Assembly (NCBI GenBank): GCA_023413185.1 | Contig: JAEZQD010000098.1 | Span: 1-64,000 of the forward strand | From: Bacillota bacterium | Lineage (GTDB): Bacteria > Bacillota > Clostridia > Oscillospirales > Ruminococcaceae | DNA: 64,000 bases | Direction: 5' to 3' | Shown here: piece after piece, positions 25,071 to 33,382 of the stretch | Layout of the letters: the number at the start of each line of letters is the position of its first letter | Position numbering within the stretch: the first letter of the stretch is position 1 | Notes under the pieces: generated by a model | Database searches by the model: none | What the model was told of the DNA's origin: nothing | The model's input: the letters and a program-made list of their open reading frames with translations, nothing else | Translations under genes and position numbers: made by a program

Positions 25071-26926
25071 GCGTTCACCTCCTGCAAATAATCTATCACC
25101 GCCTGTATTTCCACAGCGGATTTGTTTTCTATTGCGCAGATACAAGTCGTCTCGAACTTTTCCAGCGAATCTCTATTAGCCGGGTTCTGTAGCCAGCACT
25201 TTTTTGCGCCTATAAAATTTCCAACAGCTACCCGTCGCATGATGCCCCTTATATCCTTTTCCTTAGTACATGTGGGTTGCTCGCATAGCCTGCACCGCAT
25301 AGCTTTCAGCATCACCGTGCGAGCCGTTTCGTCATACCCATTGTAAAGCCGGTCTGCCGTAAAGGGCTTTTCTACAATACGGACAAAGTTCTTCATGTTC
25401 TCCTGATAGACATACGGTTCTTTTCCGAGTTTTTTGAGTAGGGCATTGGCTGCCGAAAGCCCGGAGGTTGTCACGGTGGGGGTACCTGTGCCCATCACTG
25501 TAGATTCGCCGCAGCAAAACAGGCTGTCCCATTTCGTACGGGTGTGCAGGCGGCGGAACATATGTTGCCCCAGCATCTGTTTGGGGCCGGCTACTGCACC
25601 TCCGTTTTTCATGGTATAGCGTTCGATGGTTCTCGGCGTTGCCACCTCGGCAAACCGAACAGCTTTTTCAAAGCCGGGAAACCGCTTTTCCAGCACGCTT
25701 ATAAGGCGAGCCTGTTCTTTTTGTTTCTTTTTCTGATACTCCGTTTTATCCGTAATATCCCAGTTTTCAAAAGTGGGGCCGATCGCCACAATGGTGTGTT
25801 CATCTTCTTTGCATAGCGTCTTATCGTCGATGCTAAGTATATAGGCCGTTACTTCGCTTTCATCCAGTCTGTCCGGATTGCCCACCAGCATCTCAATAGG
25901 GGCTGTGTCTTCGGGAATGGCGCTCTTATCTACCACAGCATAAAGAACAACACTCGGATATGTAGGTACCTGCCTCTTTGCCCACTTTCTTCGCTGATCG
26001 GTTGAATACTTGGGGTCTATCAGCTTGTCATACAGGTTCCAAACGGTTCCTGAATAAATGATATCCGGTGCATATAGTTCCTTGCCATCATCCAGTCTCA
26101 CTCCAGCGGGCTTACCAGCTTGAAACAGAATGGATACAGCCTCTCTTTGAAGAAACATATCCCCGCCATGCTCTTCAATGACTTTTTCCAGTTTACCCGG
26201 CACAAACAATGTAGAGCCAGCCGGATAGTAGCTGCCGCCCACATGGTTATCCACAAACATCACCGCCGCAAGAACAGCAGGAGCTTCTTCAACCGTCGCA
26301 TAGCAGTAGGTGGAGGTTAGCTTGTCAAAAAACTTAAATATCTCAGGATCAGAGAAATACTTTTGAAGCGATTCTTTTGCGCTTTTATTTAAATATCCTA
26401 AAAAACGTATGTAGGAGACCGGATGCTTCAGCATGCTTTTCAACGCCGTTTTACCATCCGTTTCGTCCGCGGTATTGTAGCTAGGCGACTCAACCATAAC
26501 ATGGCGATACATCGTCGCCATGTCACGGTAGAACCGATGGATGTTTTCTTTCTCGCTCGGAAACACACCCGAAAGCTCTTCCGCAAAGCTATCAACGTCT
26601 GCCCAGAAACGTATCCTTTTTCCTTTAAAGTTCACGCAATATAAAAGATCATGCCGTATCATATCGATCGGCTCCTCAAGGCAGTTGAACACAAAGCGGT
26701 GTGCGTTGAAGCCCTTTTCACCAAAACCGTATAACATGGCGGCGCCCTGATCAAACGTCACATCGCCGCGCCGGAATATACCGCATGAACCGCCCGGGTT
26801 ATAGCTTTTTTCAACGACAGCCACGGATAGTCCCCGCTTTGCAAGGAGGCTGGCTGCAGTCAGGCCGGAAAGTCCTCCGCCGATAATGATTGCATCGTAT
26901 TTCAATGAATGAAACCCCCGTATCAA
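25067..26926 (-). CDS. Phytoene desaturase/carotene isomerase-like flavoprotein with Fe-S tail
   Basis: Large FAD enzyme (619 aa, against about 500 for CrtN). Seen: AIIIGGGLSGLTAASLLAKRG, EKSYNPGGSCGIFRRG, and closing LFCCGESTVMGTGTPTVTTSG, as in carotene isomerase/saturase-type members. The extra C-terminal ~90 residues hold CRLCEQPTC followed by IRGIMRRVAVGNFIGAKKC and TTCICAIE, which resemble the N-terminal Fe-S region of GltD/dihydropyrimidine dehydrogenase subunits. The start is uncertain: TTG 26926 or TTG 26905, neither with a clean ribosome site. It overlaps the next gene by GTGA. The likely role is desaturation or isomerisation with Fe-S-delivered electrons (inference). Confidence 0.8.
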   Translation of the reverse strand: MIRGFHSLKYDAIIIGGGLSGLTAASLLAKRGLSVAVVEKSYNPGGSCGIFRRGDVTFDQGAAMLYGFGEKGFNAHRFVFNCLEEPIDMIRHDLLYCVNFKGKRIRFWADVDSFAEELSGVFPSEKENIHRFYRDMATMYRHVMVESPSYNTADETDGKTALKSMLKHPVSYIRFLGYLNKSAKESLQKYFSDPEIFKFFDKLTSTYCYATVEEAPAVLAAVMFVDNHVGGSYYPAGSTLFVPGKLEKVIEEHGGDMFLQREAVSILFQAGKPAGVRLDDGKELYAPDIIYSGTVWNLYDKLIDPKYSTDQRRKWAKRQVPTYPSVVLYAVVDKSAIPEDTAPIEMLVGNPDRLDESEVTAYILSIDDKTLCKEDEHTIVAIGPTFENWDITDKTEYQKKKQKEQARLISVLEKRFPGFEKAVRFAEVATPRTIERYTMKNGGAVAGPKQMLGQHMFRRLHTRTKWDSLFCCGESTVMGTGTPTVTTSGLSAANALLKKLGKEPYVYQENMKNFVRIVEKPFTADRLYNGYDETARTVMLKAMRCRLCEQPTCTKEKDIRGIMRRVAVGNFIGAKKCWLQNPANRDSLEKFETTCICAIENKSAVEIQAVIDYLQEVNA

Positions 26927-26938
26927 ATGTGTCTTGCT

Positions 26939-27910
26939 TTAGTTTTGGTTGTTTTTCAGCTCATCTCTGAGCTTCCTATAAAGAATGATCGGCCCGTCAC
27001 CCGCCAGCAGCTTTTCTCCGGATTTGTATGAGGAAGCCTTGGGCTTTTGCGTGATTACCACACGCTTATCCTGCCGTTCAATAATTTTATTCGCATATTT
27101 ACCGAAGAAAGCGATTAGGCTGTTAAAGGTTTTGATCTTCGTAAGTTTACAATAGAACCGAATGTAGAGTATGGTATTTTCATCGTCTACCGGAGCGAAA
27201 TAAATGAGCACCTTTATTTTTGAGCTTATGTGGTTTAGCCATATGTTCGGGAAAATAAAATTGAGGTTTGTATCCTTAATCACACATTCATCGGGGGACT
27301 TCTGCTTCTGTCCGTTATCCACCTCGTTGTTTGCGCTGGTTTGCAGTATGCCGTTCTCATACAATACCTTCGGGCCGCTGATCAAGGTTTTATTGCCTCT
27401 GCCTATAGTATTGTAGTGCACAATCGGGACATGAACCACATCAAGCTGATTTTCAATACAGCGTGAATAATGCGAATTCCAATGATCTTCGATTTCGCTG
27501 TAAGAATAGCTTTCATCAATTTGATCATAAAAAAACGGCAATTTTCCCGTAGCTTCTTCCGCTTCCCCATACCAAAGATAAATGATTCCGTTTAATTCCT
27601 TTACCGGATAATGCTTCACATTATACCGGCTGATGTCGGCGGTTGAAGCTTTTCCGTTTGCGGGAATGAATGTGCATTTGCCGTTTTTATCAAATTCCAG
27701 TCCATGGAAAGGACACTGGATACAATCCCCCTTAACCTTGCCGATGCTGAGTGCTGCCCCTCTATGCGTACACTGATCTACAACACAGCAAATCTCGCCT
27801 TTGCTGTTTCTAAATAATGCCAAATCCAGATTAAGCCTTTTTACGCTTACAATCTGGTCAGCCTTGACTTTCTTTGATGGAAGTATTGCATACCATTGGT
27901 TTGTGATCAT
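26939..27910 (-). CDS. Rieske non-heme iron oxygenase
   Basis: Probable oxygenase component (323 aa). Seen: N-terminal Rieske [2Fe-2S] site with Cys47/His49 in DQCTHRGAAL and Cys66/His69 in CPFHGLEF, and a catalytic mononuclear iron site NQLDVVHVPIVH (Asp157, His160, His165) with the 2-His geometry of ring-hydroxylating and pheophorbide-type oxygenases. AAGGAG precedes ATG 27910. It leads the carotenoid gene run, so a carotenoid hydroxylase or ketolase role is a good guess. An oxygenase in an otherwise anaerobe-like gene set is notable. Confidence 0.87.
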   Translation of the reverse strand: MITNQWYAILPSKKVKADQIVSVKRLNLDLALFRNSKGEICCVVDQCTHRGAALSIGKVKGDCIQCPFHGLEFDKNGKCTFIPANGKASTADISRYNVKHYPVKELNGIIYLWYGEAEEATGKLPFFYDQIDESYSYSEIEDHWNSHYSRCIENQLDVVHVPIVHYNTIGRGNKTLISGPKVLYENGILQTSANNEVDNGQKQKSPDECVIKDTNLNFIFPNIWLNHISSKIKVLIYFAPVDDENTILYIRFYCKLTKIKTFNSLIAFFGKYANKIIERQDKRVVITQKPKASSYKSGEKLLAGDGPIILYRKLRDELKNNQN

Positions 27911-27958
27911 ATTATCTACTCCTTAGAAAAATCATTAGTGATTTTTAACTCGTCTATA

Positions 27959-28549
27959 TTATTCGGCACGGGAAGTGCAAATGCCGTCCCAGTATGCTTC
28001 AAACAATTCATCAGCATTATCTTTATAACGAAGTTCCTCAGGATATAAAAGCATACCATCCAATACACCTTGAATCATGCAAAGGTATAGCCTGAGAGAC
28101 CCTAGAGACACATCTGGTCTTATTTCACCATTAGACTGGCCTTTTAAGAAGCATCTCTGCATCTTTTGTTTGAATATTGCGTCTTTTTCGGAGATCAGCT
28201 GAGCAAATAAACTATTAAGTTGTTGGTTAGGAATAAATGTTATAGCACGCCAGAATCGAAGACGCTTGTCTTTTGAAAAATATTCAATCACAAGATTATA
28301 CAGATTCTTCATAGCTTCCTTGCAGTATAAACCTTCGATTTTTAACATCCATTCATGTAAATAGGCATAGTATCTTTCGATTTCGTCCCGAACAACCAAC
28401 TCAATGATTTCATCCTTGCTCGCAAAATGACTGTAAAGCGAAGGCGTTTTGATTTTCACCGCCCCAGCTAGCTCGGCAACCGATAGATGGTAGCCTTTTT
28501 CACAAAAAATATCAAATGCAGCCATAAGAATTTCCTGCTTTTTATCCAA
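27959..28549 (-). CDS. TetR/AcrR family regulator of the carotenoid cluster
   Basis: Repressor of 196 residues. Seen: N-terminal helix-turn-helix (ILMAAFDIFCEKGYHLSV, then PSLYSHFASKDEIIELV), and a variable ligand-binding domain to the C terminus. The start codon is TTG 28549, with AGGAGG eight bases upstream. A palindrome GCTAAC-8-GTTAGC at 28566-28585, just upstream, is the probable operator. All genes downstream to 17930 are on the same strand with small gaps, so it may repress the whole carotenoid/oxygen-defence run along with itself. Confidence 0.88.
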   Translation of the reverse strand: MDKKQEILMAAFDIFCEKGYHLSVAELAGAVKIKTPSLYSHFASKDEIIELVVRDEIERYYAYLHEWMLKIEGLYCKEAMKNLYNLVIEYFSKDKRLRFWRAITFIPNQQLNSLFAQLISEKDAIFKQKMQRCFLKGQSNGEIRPDVSLGSLRLYLCMIQGVLDGMLLYPEELRYKDNADELFEAYWDGICTSRAE

Positions 28550-28565
28550 ATCTGGTACCTCCTAA

Positions 28566-28585
28566 GCTAACTAATATTTGTTAGC
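28566..28585 (-). promoter_or_regulatory. Probable TetR operator palindrome
   Basis: GCTAACTAATATTTGTTAGC: 18 of 20 positions are symmetric. It lies 17 bases upstream of the TTG start of the TetR gene and overlaps its ribosome-site-proximal leader, a usual place for an autoregulatory TetR operator. Confidence 0.7.
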
Positions 28586-28780
28586 CTTATAGCTGTATTT
28601 TACTATAAACTATTTACAGTTACAATCATACTTTATTGCTCGTATAATTTTTCGGCTTTTTCAACTTGTTTCTACAAAATCATTACTACATATATAATTG
28701 AGATGCAGAAAAATCAACACAGCTACTCAAATAATTCTATAGGAGCAATTTTTCGTTGCACTAATCGACAAGTTAATATA

Positions 28781-30034
28781 TCAAATAAAATAATAGGAAT
28801 TGTGCAAATACTCCTGCTTATATTTCTCCGCAAGTTTATATAAAAATCGCTTCAAAGGATTCATCGAGGAGCCTTTTCCTTGACAGATCTGTAAAAGGTT
28901 AAAAAATCGTTCCTTTTCTTCGAGACTTGCCATGCCCTTGAAATAACCCCAGATATGTAAAGCGGCATTGACGCAGTTTCCTGGGATGACCTCCTGCGCA
29001 TAAGCATGTTCGATAAGTCGATAAAAATCAATCGCCGGATATGAATATTTATCCTTCAAAAGATCCCTTATCTTTTTGTAATCATTCGGCGATTTCTCGA
29101 GTACAGCATATTTATATCTACTCCACTCGAGCTCTAGTGCTTTTATATTTTTATTAGGTGTCGTACAGTTAATGCATTTTATTGCTGAAAGGTTTTTATC
29201 TTTGACTTCGAGCATGATATCCGGTTTTTTCTCGCCAAGGTCAGTAAAAAAATCCAGAAACTCAGTTACAGAAATACTCTTGGAATGAGAACCGGTACTT
29301 TTCAGACAGTCTTGCTGAGAATAGTGAACTTTTTGCGGGCCATCCTCCTGCCTCCAGGATGATAGGCATTGGGTAATCCAATAGGAATCGTCTTTTGACG
29401 GATCGTAGCAATTGACTTTATTGTGAAGATTATCATAAACGACGGGAATTCCGAGGCACGAACCCAGTTCCAGAACATCGCCGATATGGTAGGACTTGTC
29501 GTCATTTTCGATTACGAGGCGCCGCTTGATAGAATCATCCAGATCTTTATATCGCTCCGAAAAGCGAATTATGGCAGCTTTTTTGTCTCCGTAGACTCCT
29601 CCTACATGTAGAATGATTTTATTAGTCGAATCTACTTCCAGACTATCCATGAATGCTGAATGATAAGCGAGATCCTCAATCGCACGTTCTGCCACCTGCT
29701 TGTCTGGTGAATTTAGTACTGTATATTGACCCGGATGCATCGAAACTCGAATACCGGCTTCTCTGATGCTGTTTCCGAGATGAGAAAGTTCCTTCTTAAA
29801 TAGGTTCCTCCATTGTAGCGTATTGGCAGAACTTGAACCGAAGGGGATGACATCAGAACTGATCCGGAAAAGGCGGACGTCATTTGTATCATTATAATTA
29901 ATAATGTTTTCAAGTGACGTTAAATTGTGCCGAATCAATTCAATCAACTTTTCCTCGTTGATATTTTTCAGCAGGCAACCTTTTATGCCGGTGTTTGTAA
30001 CACCGACAGTCAGGCAAGCATAACCAATACTCAT
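28781..30034 (-). CDS. uvsE: UV damage endonuclease UvsE/UvdE
   Basis: TIM-barrel, metal-dependent endonuclease that nicks 5' of UV photoproducts, an alternative to nucleotide excision. Seen in 417 residues: N-terminal IGYACLTVGV, FRISSDVIPFGSS, RVSMHPGQYTVLNS, ILHVGGVYGDK, VIENDDKSYHIGD and VVYDNLHNKVN, the ordered metal-binding motifs of the family. The ~100-residue C-terminal extension goes beyond the catalytic barrel, as in several Bacillota members. GAGGT precedes ATG 30034. It stands alone between the TetR gene and the defence region. Confidence 0.93.
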   Translation of the reverse strand: MSIGYACLTVGVTNTGIKGCLLKNINEEKLIELIRHNLTSLENIINYNDTNDVRLFRISSDVIPFGSSSANTLQWRNLFKKELSHLGNSIREAGIRVSMHPGQYTVLNSPDKQVAERAIEDLAYHSAFMDSLEVDSTNKIILHVGGVYGDKKAAIIRFSERYKDLDDSIKRRLVIENDDKSYHIGDVLELGSCLGIPVVYDNLHNKVNCYDPSKDDSYWITQCLSSWRQEDGPQKVHYSQQDCLKSTGSHSKSISVTEFLDFFTDLGEKKPDIMLEVKDKNLSAIKCINCTTPNKNIKALELEWSRYKYAVLEKSPNDYKKIRDLLKDKYSYPAIDFYRLIEHAYAQEVIPGNCVNAALHIWGYFKGMASLEEKERFFNLLQICQGKGSSMNPLKRFLYKLAEKYKQEYLHNSYYFI

Positions 30035-30085
30035 GATTTACCTCATAAAATATATTAACAAACAGTTTTTCCTTGATTAGTTGTT

Positions 30086-30127
30086 GTTTGAATGGCGAAG
30101 AAAGCCCGTTTCCTTCGCCATTCAAAC
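30086..30127. repeat. 15-bp perfect inverted repeat
   Basis: GTTTGAATGGCGAAG (30086-30100) and its exact complement (30113-30127) around a 12-base loop, between the two unknown genes and uvsE. No T-run follows on either strand, so it is not a standard terminator; it could still stall transcription or mark an insertion boundary. Confidence 0.7.
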
Positions 30128-30163
30128 TGTTCGTCCCAAGTACACTATACAATTTGGATTTTC

Positions 30164-30721
30164 TTACCCTTTGGGTCTCCTTTGAAGGCTTGTATACTTC
30201 TTTGAGGGTACGCTCCATATGTGCCGGTGCCGAGTGCCTTGGGGGAGAAGGACGCAATTAGACGAGAGAGCAAGTATATTGTAGAATCGCTCTTTGCTCT
30301 TATCATCCTTAAATAATTGGTACTTACGAAAAACCGTGGCGTTTTTATACCAGCCTACCACCGATGTTTCATTCAGGTCTGAAGTGGCACACCAAATAAC
30401 GGTAACGCCAGTCACGCAAAGCTCTTTATTGAATGGATCTCCAAATCCAAGAATCTTTTCGACATGAAGCTGATTGCTTTTACTGATGTTTGTGCTTTTA
30501 GTTTCTACAAAGCCAAGGCAGTATTCATCTTCCGCAATCATGCCGGAATCGTCTATCCAGTTAGTAGGAATATCCCGCACAAGGAAGTTGTATTCTTCAT
30601 GTCCATAGCCGTTTTCCTTTACGAAGCTGCCTCCGTTATAGGGAACATCACTCCGACATGCGCCTTTGTAATACTTCATACTGGAGATTTTGCAGAAAAC
30701 AAGACTTTCCACCATGTTCAT
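30164..30721 (-). CDS. Hypothetical protein, tail of the defence region
   Basis: Not recognised (185 aa). Seen: KYYKGACRSDVPYNGGSFVKENGYGHEEYNF near the N terminus gives a Gly/Asn/Tyr-rich patch, then a mixed alpha/beta body (VRDIPTNWIDDSGMIAEDEY) and Arg/Lys-rich end; no membrane segments. Start options: ATG 30721, which overlaps the upstream stop as ATGA, or ATG 30715 with AAGGGA better spaced. The protein most likely forms an operon with the gene at 30718-31071. Its neighbours suggest a phage-defence or mobile-element role, no more. Confidence 0.6.
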   Translation of the reverse strand: MNMVESLVFCKISSMKYYKGACRSDVPYNGGSFVKENGYGHEEYNFLVRDIPTNWIDDSGMIAEDEYCLGFVETKSTNISKSNQLHVEKILGFGDPFNKELCVTGVTVIWCATSDLNETSVVGWYKNATVFRKYQLFKDDKSKERFYNILALSSNCVLLPQGTRHRHIWSVPSKKYTSLQRRPKG

Positions 30722-31071
30722 TCCCTTCTAATCGGGCTCAGGTTTATAAACAACTCTTTAAGCTCCTCTGAGCTTCGGTTGTTGAAAAGATATTCAAGTA
30801 ATTCCTCTTGCCGCGCCTGACCCATTGTGACGCGATACAACGATAGGATTTTCAGCAGTCGGTTATAGATCGCTTTATCTTTGCTGTATGGGTACATCGG
30901 AATGATACGCTCGATTTTCACCGAACCATCCGGCAGACACCAGAACGGAACGAGTTCCGGCTCATCCTTGCCCTTGGCGTCAAGGGCAAACTGGAATACT
31001 TCATCCCAAACATCACTTGTGAAATCAGCATTACCATATTTCTGCGCCAATGAATTCTGACATCTGCCCAT
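30718..31071 (-). CDS. Hypothetical protein downstream of helicase remnant
   Basis: Not recognised (117 aa). Seen: an acidic alpha-helical protein with EPELVPFWCLPDGSVKIERI and YNRLLKILSLYRVTM in its middle. The first ~14 codons overlap, in another frame, the decayed end of the helicase remnant, and the start ATG 31071 has no clear ribosome site; the true start may be later. It is coupled by ATGA to the next gene. It may be a leftover partner of the broken helicase or a separate small defence gene. Confidence 0.5.
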   Translation of the reverse strand: MGRCQNSLAQKYGNADFTSDVWDEVFQFALDAKGKDEPELVPFWCLPDGSVKIERIIPMYPYSKDKAIYNRLLKILSLYRVTMGQARQEELLEYLFNNRSSEELKELFINLSPIRRE

Positions 31072-31362
31072 ATCCGCTTAAATATGTGCCTTTCTGAACT
31101 CTCGTCAGCGCAACGTAAAGTAGACATTTTCAGCGGTAGTGGATTCTTGTTCACTGATAGCAATGGTATGATCAATAGCATATGCCAGCGGAACTTTGCG
31201 CTGGTTTGCCGCAACGATAAACACATATTGAAATTCAAGTCCCTTTACGCGATGAATGGATGCAATATCGACGGCGATGCTCGTGGTAATGTTTGGAATC
31301 TCACCATTATTCTCTAAATAGCCACTAAGGTATTCAGCAGACGGATTTATGCTGTAATACCG
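31031..31362 (-). pseudogene. Remnant of a UvrD-type helicase C terminus
   Basis: Broken copy related to the intact helicase at 34241-36334. Seen: one frame reads SIHRVKGLEFQYVFIVAANQ, matching MHRVKGLEFRHVFVVAANR of the intact gene; after about 31127 the frame shifts by one and reads CLLYVALTRVQKG, then SGYGQMSEF before a stop at 31031, matching LLYVALTRAQES and CYGQPSEFLP. Everything upstream of this ~110-codon tail is missing: the remnant abuts the stop of the PLD-NTPase gene at 31363. It is therefore 5'-truncated and frameshifted (loss of one base in an A-run). Confidence 0.85.
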
Positions 31363-33363
31363 CTACCAAGGGAACAGTGGCTTTTTGAAATTGATCTCGA
31401 AGAAGTGTCGTGCTTCGTCTAAATTCATCACGACCCATTCTCGGGATTTATGTGCTTCCAGAGTCTCAGGGAGTTCCTTCATCAAACGATCCGCCTCATA
31501 TGTAGCGCCGGCATTGTACCTCAACTCGTTGTTCCTTGGTGAGATTACGAATGATTTGCGACTGGTTTTCCAGGCGTTCTGGACCGTTTTTATTGCGTAT
31601 TTCCCAGTTACTTGCTCGCTGAAATAATTATCGAGGGAGAGACGTCGAACATATTCGGGCATCTCATCTGTGTACTCGCCGATGATCTCGCAAATAACTT
31701 CGGAAGAACACTTGAGGATGTCAGGGGTGTTATCATCGTTGTCCGCTTTCAATGCGTCAAGCAGATCCGGGATCAGAGCAAGCATGCGACGCAAATACTC
31801 CCTGTAGAAGGCAGTGCCGATCTTCTGCTGTACCGAGCGAACCACATTACTCTTCATTACCTCGGTATTTGTGAGGCCAGCTTCAACGCGGCAAATCACT
31901 GTACGGCGGATCACTTCCGGAGCGACAGCTTTCACATCTTCATTGGCGCTGATAACAACGGCCGAATAATTGATGAGATGTTCGCTCACGCCAAGGTCGT
32001 CGTTCTTTATCGTTTCAATAGCATGTTGGCTGAAACGGGTATTTGTAAGATCATCGACAATGATCGGAGCGCCTTGAACAGTGCGCTTGAGGCTCTCAAT
32101 GCTGGATCTGGTAAAGTCGGGTGCCGATACCTTTGGCTTCTGGCCAATCATCATCTTAAGCAGGGTTTCCAGAAAGCTCGTTTTCCCTGCCTTGCTTTGG
32201 CCGTAAACGAGACCGAATACAGGATACGGCAGCCGGTTCTGATCATAGCGAGCCGCCATATCCCGCATGACGCCCATAAAAGGAGTACAGAAAAACCAGT
32301 TGGCGAACTCAAAATATCGATACTGCATACCTACGTAATCGCCGTGAAACTTGCTGTACCCTTCCATGTATTTAAGAAAGAGCGAGACATCCTGTTCGAC
32401 GGCTTCCCGGTCAGGGTTGAGATCAAGCAGGTCGGCATTCAAGGCTGCCGTGCCTTGGAATGCGTCAATCACGAGCTGCGGATACTCACTTCGCAGTTCC
32501 TTTTCTTTTGTCGCTTCGCTTATAAGCTGCCGGCGCAGCTTCACGATGGTATCAGATACGACGGTAAGCTTGCCGGTCTTTTTATCTGCCTTTGGTAGCA
32601 TGGGGGTAAGTGTGCCTGCAAGCTTATGAGTATCTAGAACGAATTTGACTTCCTCTGTGTTCTCCTTAACCGGCTCTATGACAAGGACTTTATTAGCCTT
32701 TATCGTTCCGGCTACTGGCAGTTCATCAATGTTTTCATTCAGATCAGCCCTTTCGAGGGCACTTCGCTTTATCGCATCCGAACTGCATTCCCGGAGTTCT
32801 GAGAATGAACCCATGTACCAGTCATACGCTTTATCGCCGTCAATATAGCAGATGTTTTCACGCTGTATTCCGCCAAAAGCATTATAGGACATGTTGGCAG
32901 AACCCATGATAACGCGCTTACGCCCGTCTTCAGCTGCAAGGAGGTACAGCTTCTCATGCGAGAGTTTTGTCCGGGATACATAGAATTTAACGCTGCCGTT
33001 ATCCATACGGGAAAGCAGCTGCGATTGAGATTCCGATATATTGTCTCGCATTCGTTCAATGAGCTTGTCCTGATATGCCATAATTTCCTGAAGCGTATAG
33101 GACAGAACAGCCTCACAACCGAAAATGATTTCGGCGTAGTCAACCATTCCGAGAAGCTTATACACGAAATTGACGCCGGATGAGAAAGTGATCGCATAAA
33201 GTGAGTCGAAACCAGAAAAGAGGTCTTGCCAGGTAACGGACTCAGCTGACTCATAATTGAGTTTCACGACCTCAAGCTTGGTTCCGGAAGATCTGACGCA
33301 GGAGCAGTCTTCGTCAACGTCGAACAGCGAAATCGTATCATAATTGTTCTGAGAACTACTCAT
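31363..33363 (-). CDS. PLD-like domain fused to P-loop NTPase
   Basis: Two-domain protein of 666 residues. Seen: an N-terminal PLD-type half-site with HEKLYLL near residue 136 and GSANMS about 20 residues on, preceded by helical sequence; the usual Asp after HxK is not at the canonical position. A C-terminal NTPase follows, with Walker A YGQSKAGKTSFLE near 386 and Walker B-like APIIVDDL, then a sensor-like VVISANED. AGGAGG precedes ATG 33363. DISARM's DrmC is a PLD protein, but much smaller and without an ATPase. It lies 19 bases after the AraC-type gene. Probable nuclease/ATPase effector; activity not shown. Confidence 0.72.
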   Translation of the reverse strand: MSSSQNNYDTISLFDVDEDCSCVRSSGTKLEVVKLNYESAESVTWQDLFSGFDSLYAITFSSGVNFVYKLLGMVDYAEIIFGCEAVLSYTLQEIMAYQDKLIERMRDNISESQSQLLSRMDNGSVKFYVSRTKLSHEKLYLLAAEDGRKRVIMGSANMSYNAFGGIQRENICYIDGDKAYDWYMGSFSELRECSSDAIKRSALERADLNENIDELPVAGTIKANKVLVIEPVKENTEEVKFVLDTHKLAGTLTPMLPKADKKTGKLTVVSDTIVKLRRQLISEATKEKELRSEYPQLVIDAFQGTAALNADLLDLNPDREAVEQDVSLFLKYMEGYSKFHGDYVGMQYRYFEFANWFFCTPFMGVMRDMAARYDQNRLPYPVFGLVYGQSKAGKTSFLETLLKMMIGQKPKVSAPDFTRSSIESLKRTVQGAPIIVDDLTNTRFSQHAIETIKNDDLGVSEHLINYSAVVISANEDVKAVAPEVIRRTVICRVEAGLTNTEVMKSNVVRSVQQKIGTAFYREYLRRMLALIPDLLDALKADNDDNTPDILKCSSEVICEIIGEYTDEMPEYVRRLSLDNYFSEQVTGKYAIKTVQNAWKTSRKSFVISPRNNELRYNAGATYEADRLMKELPETLEAHKSREWVVMNLDEARHFFEINFKKPLFPW

Positions 33364-33382
33364 ACGACTGGCCTCCTATTCT

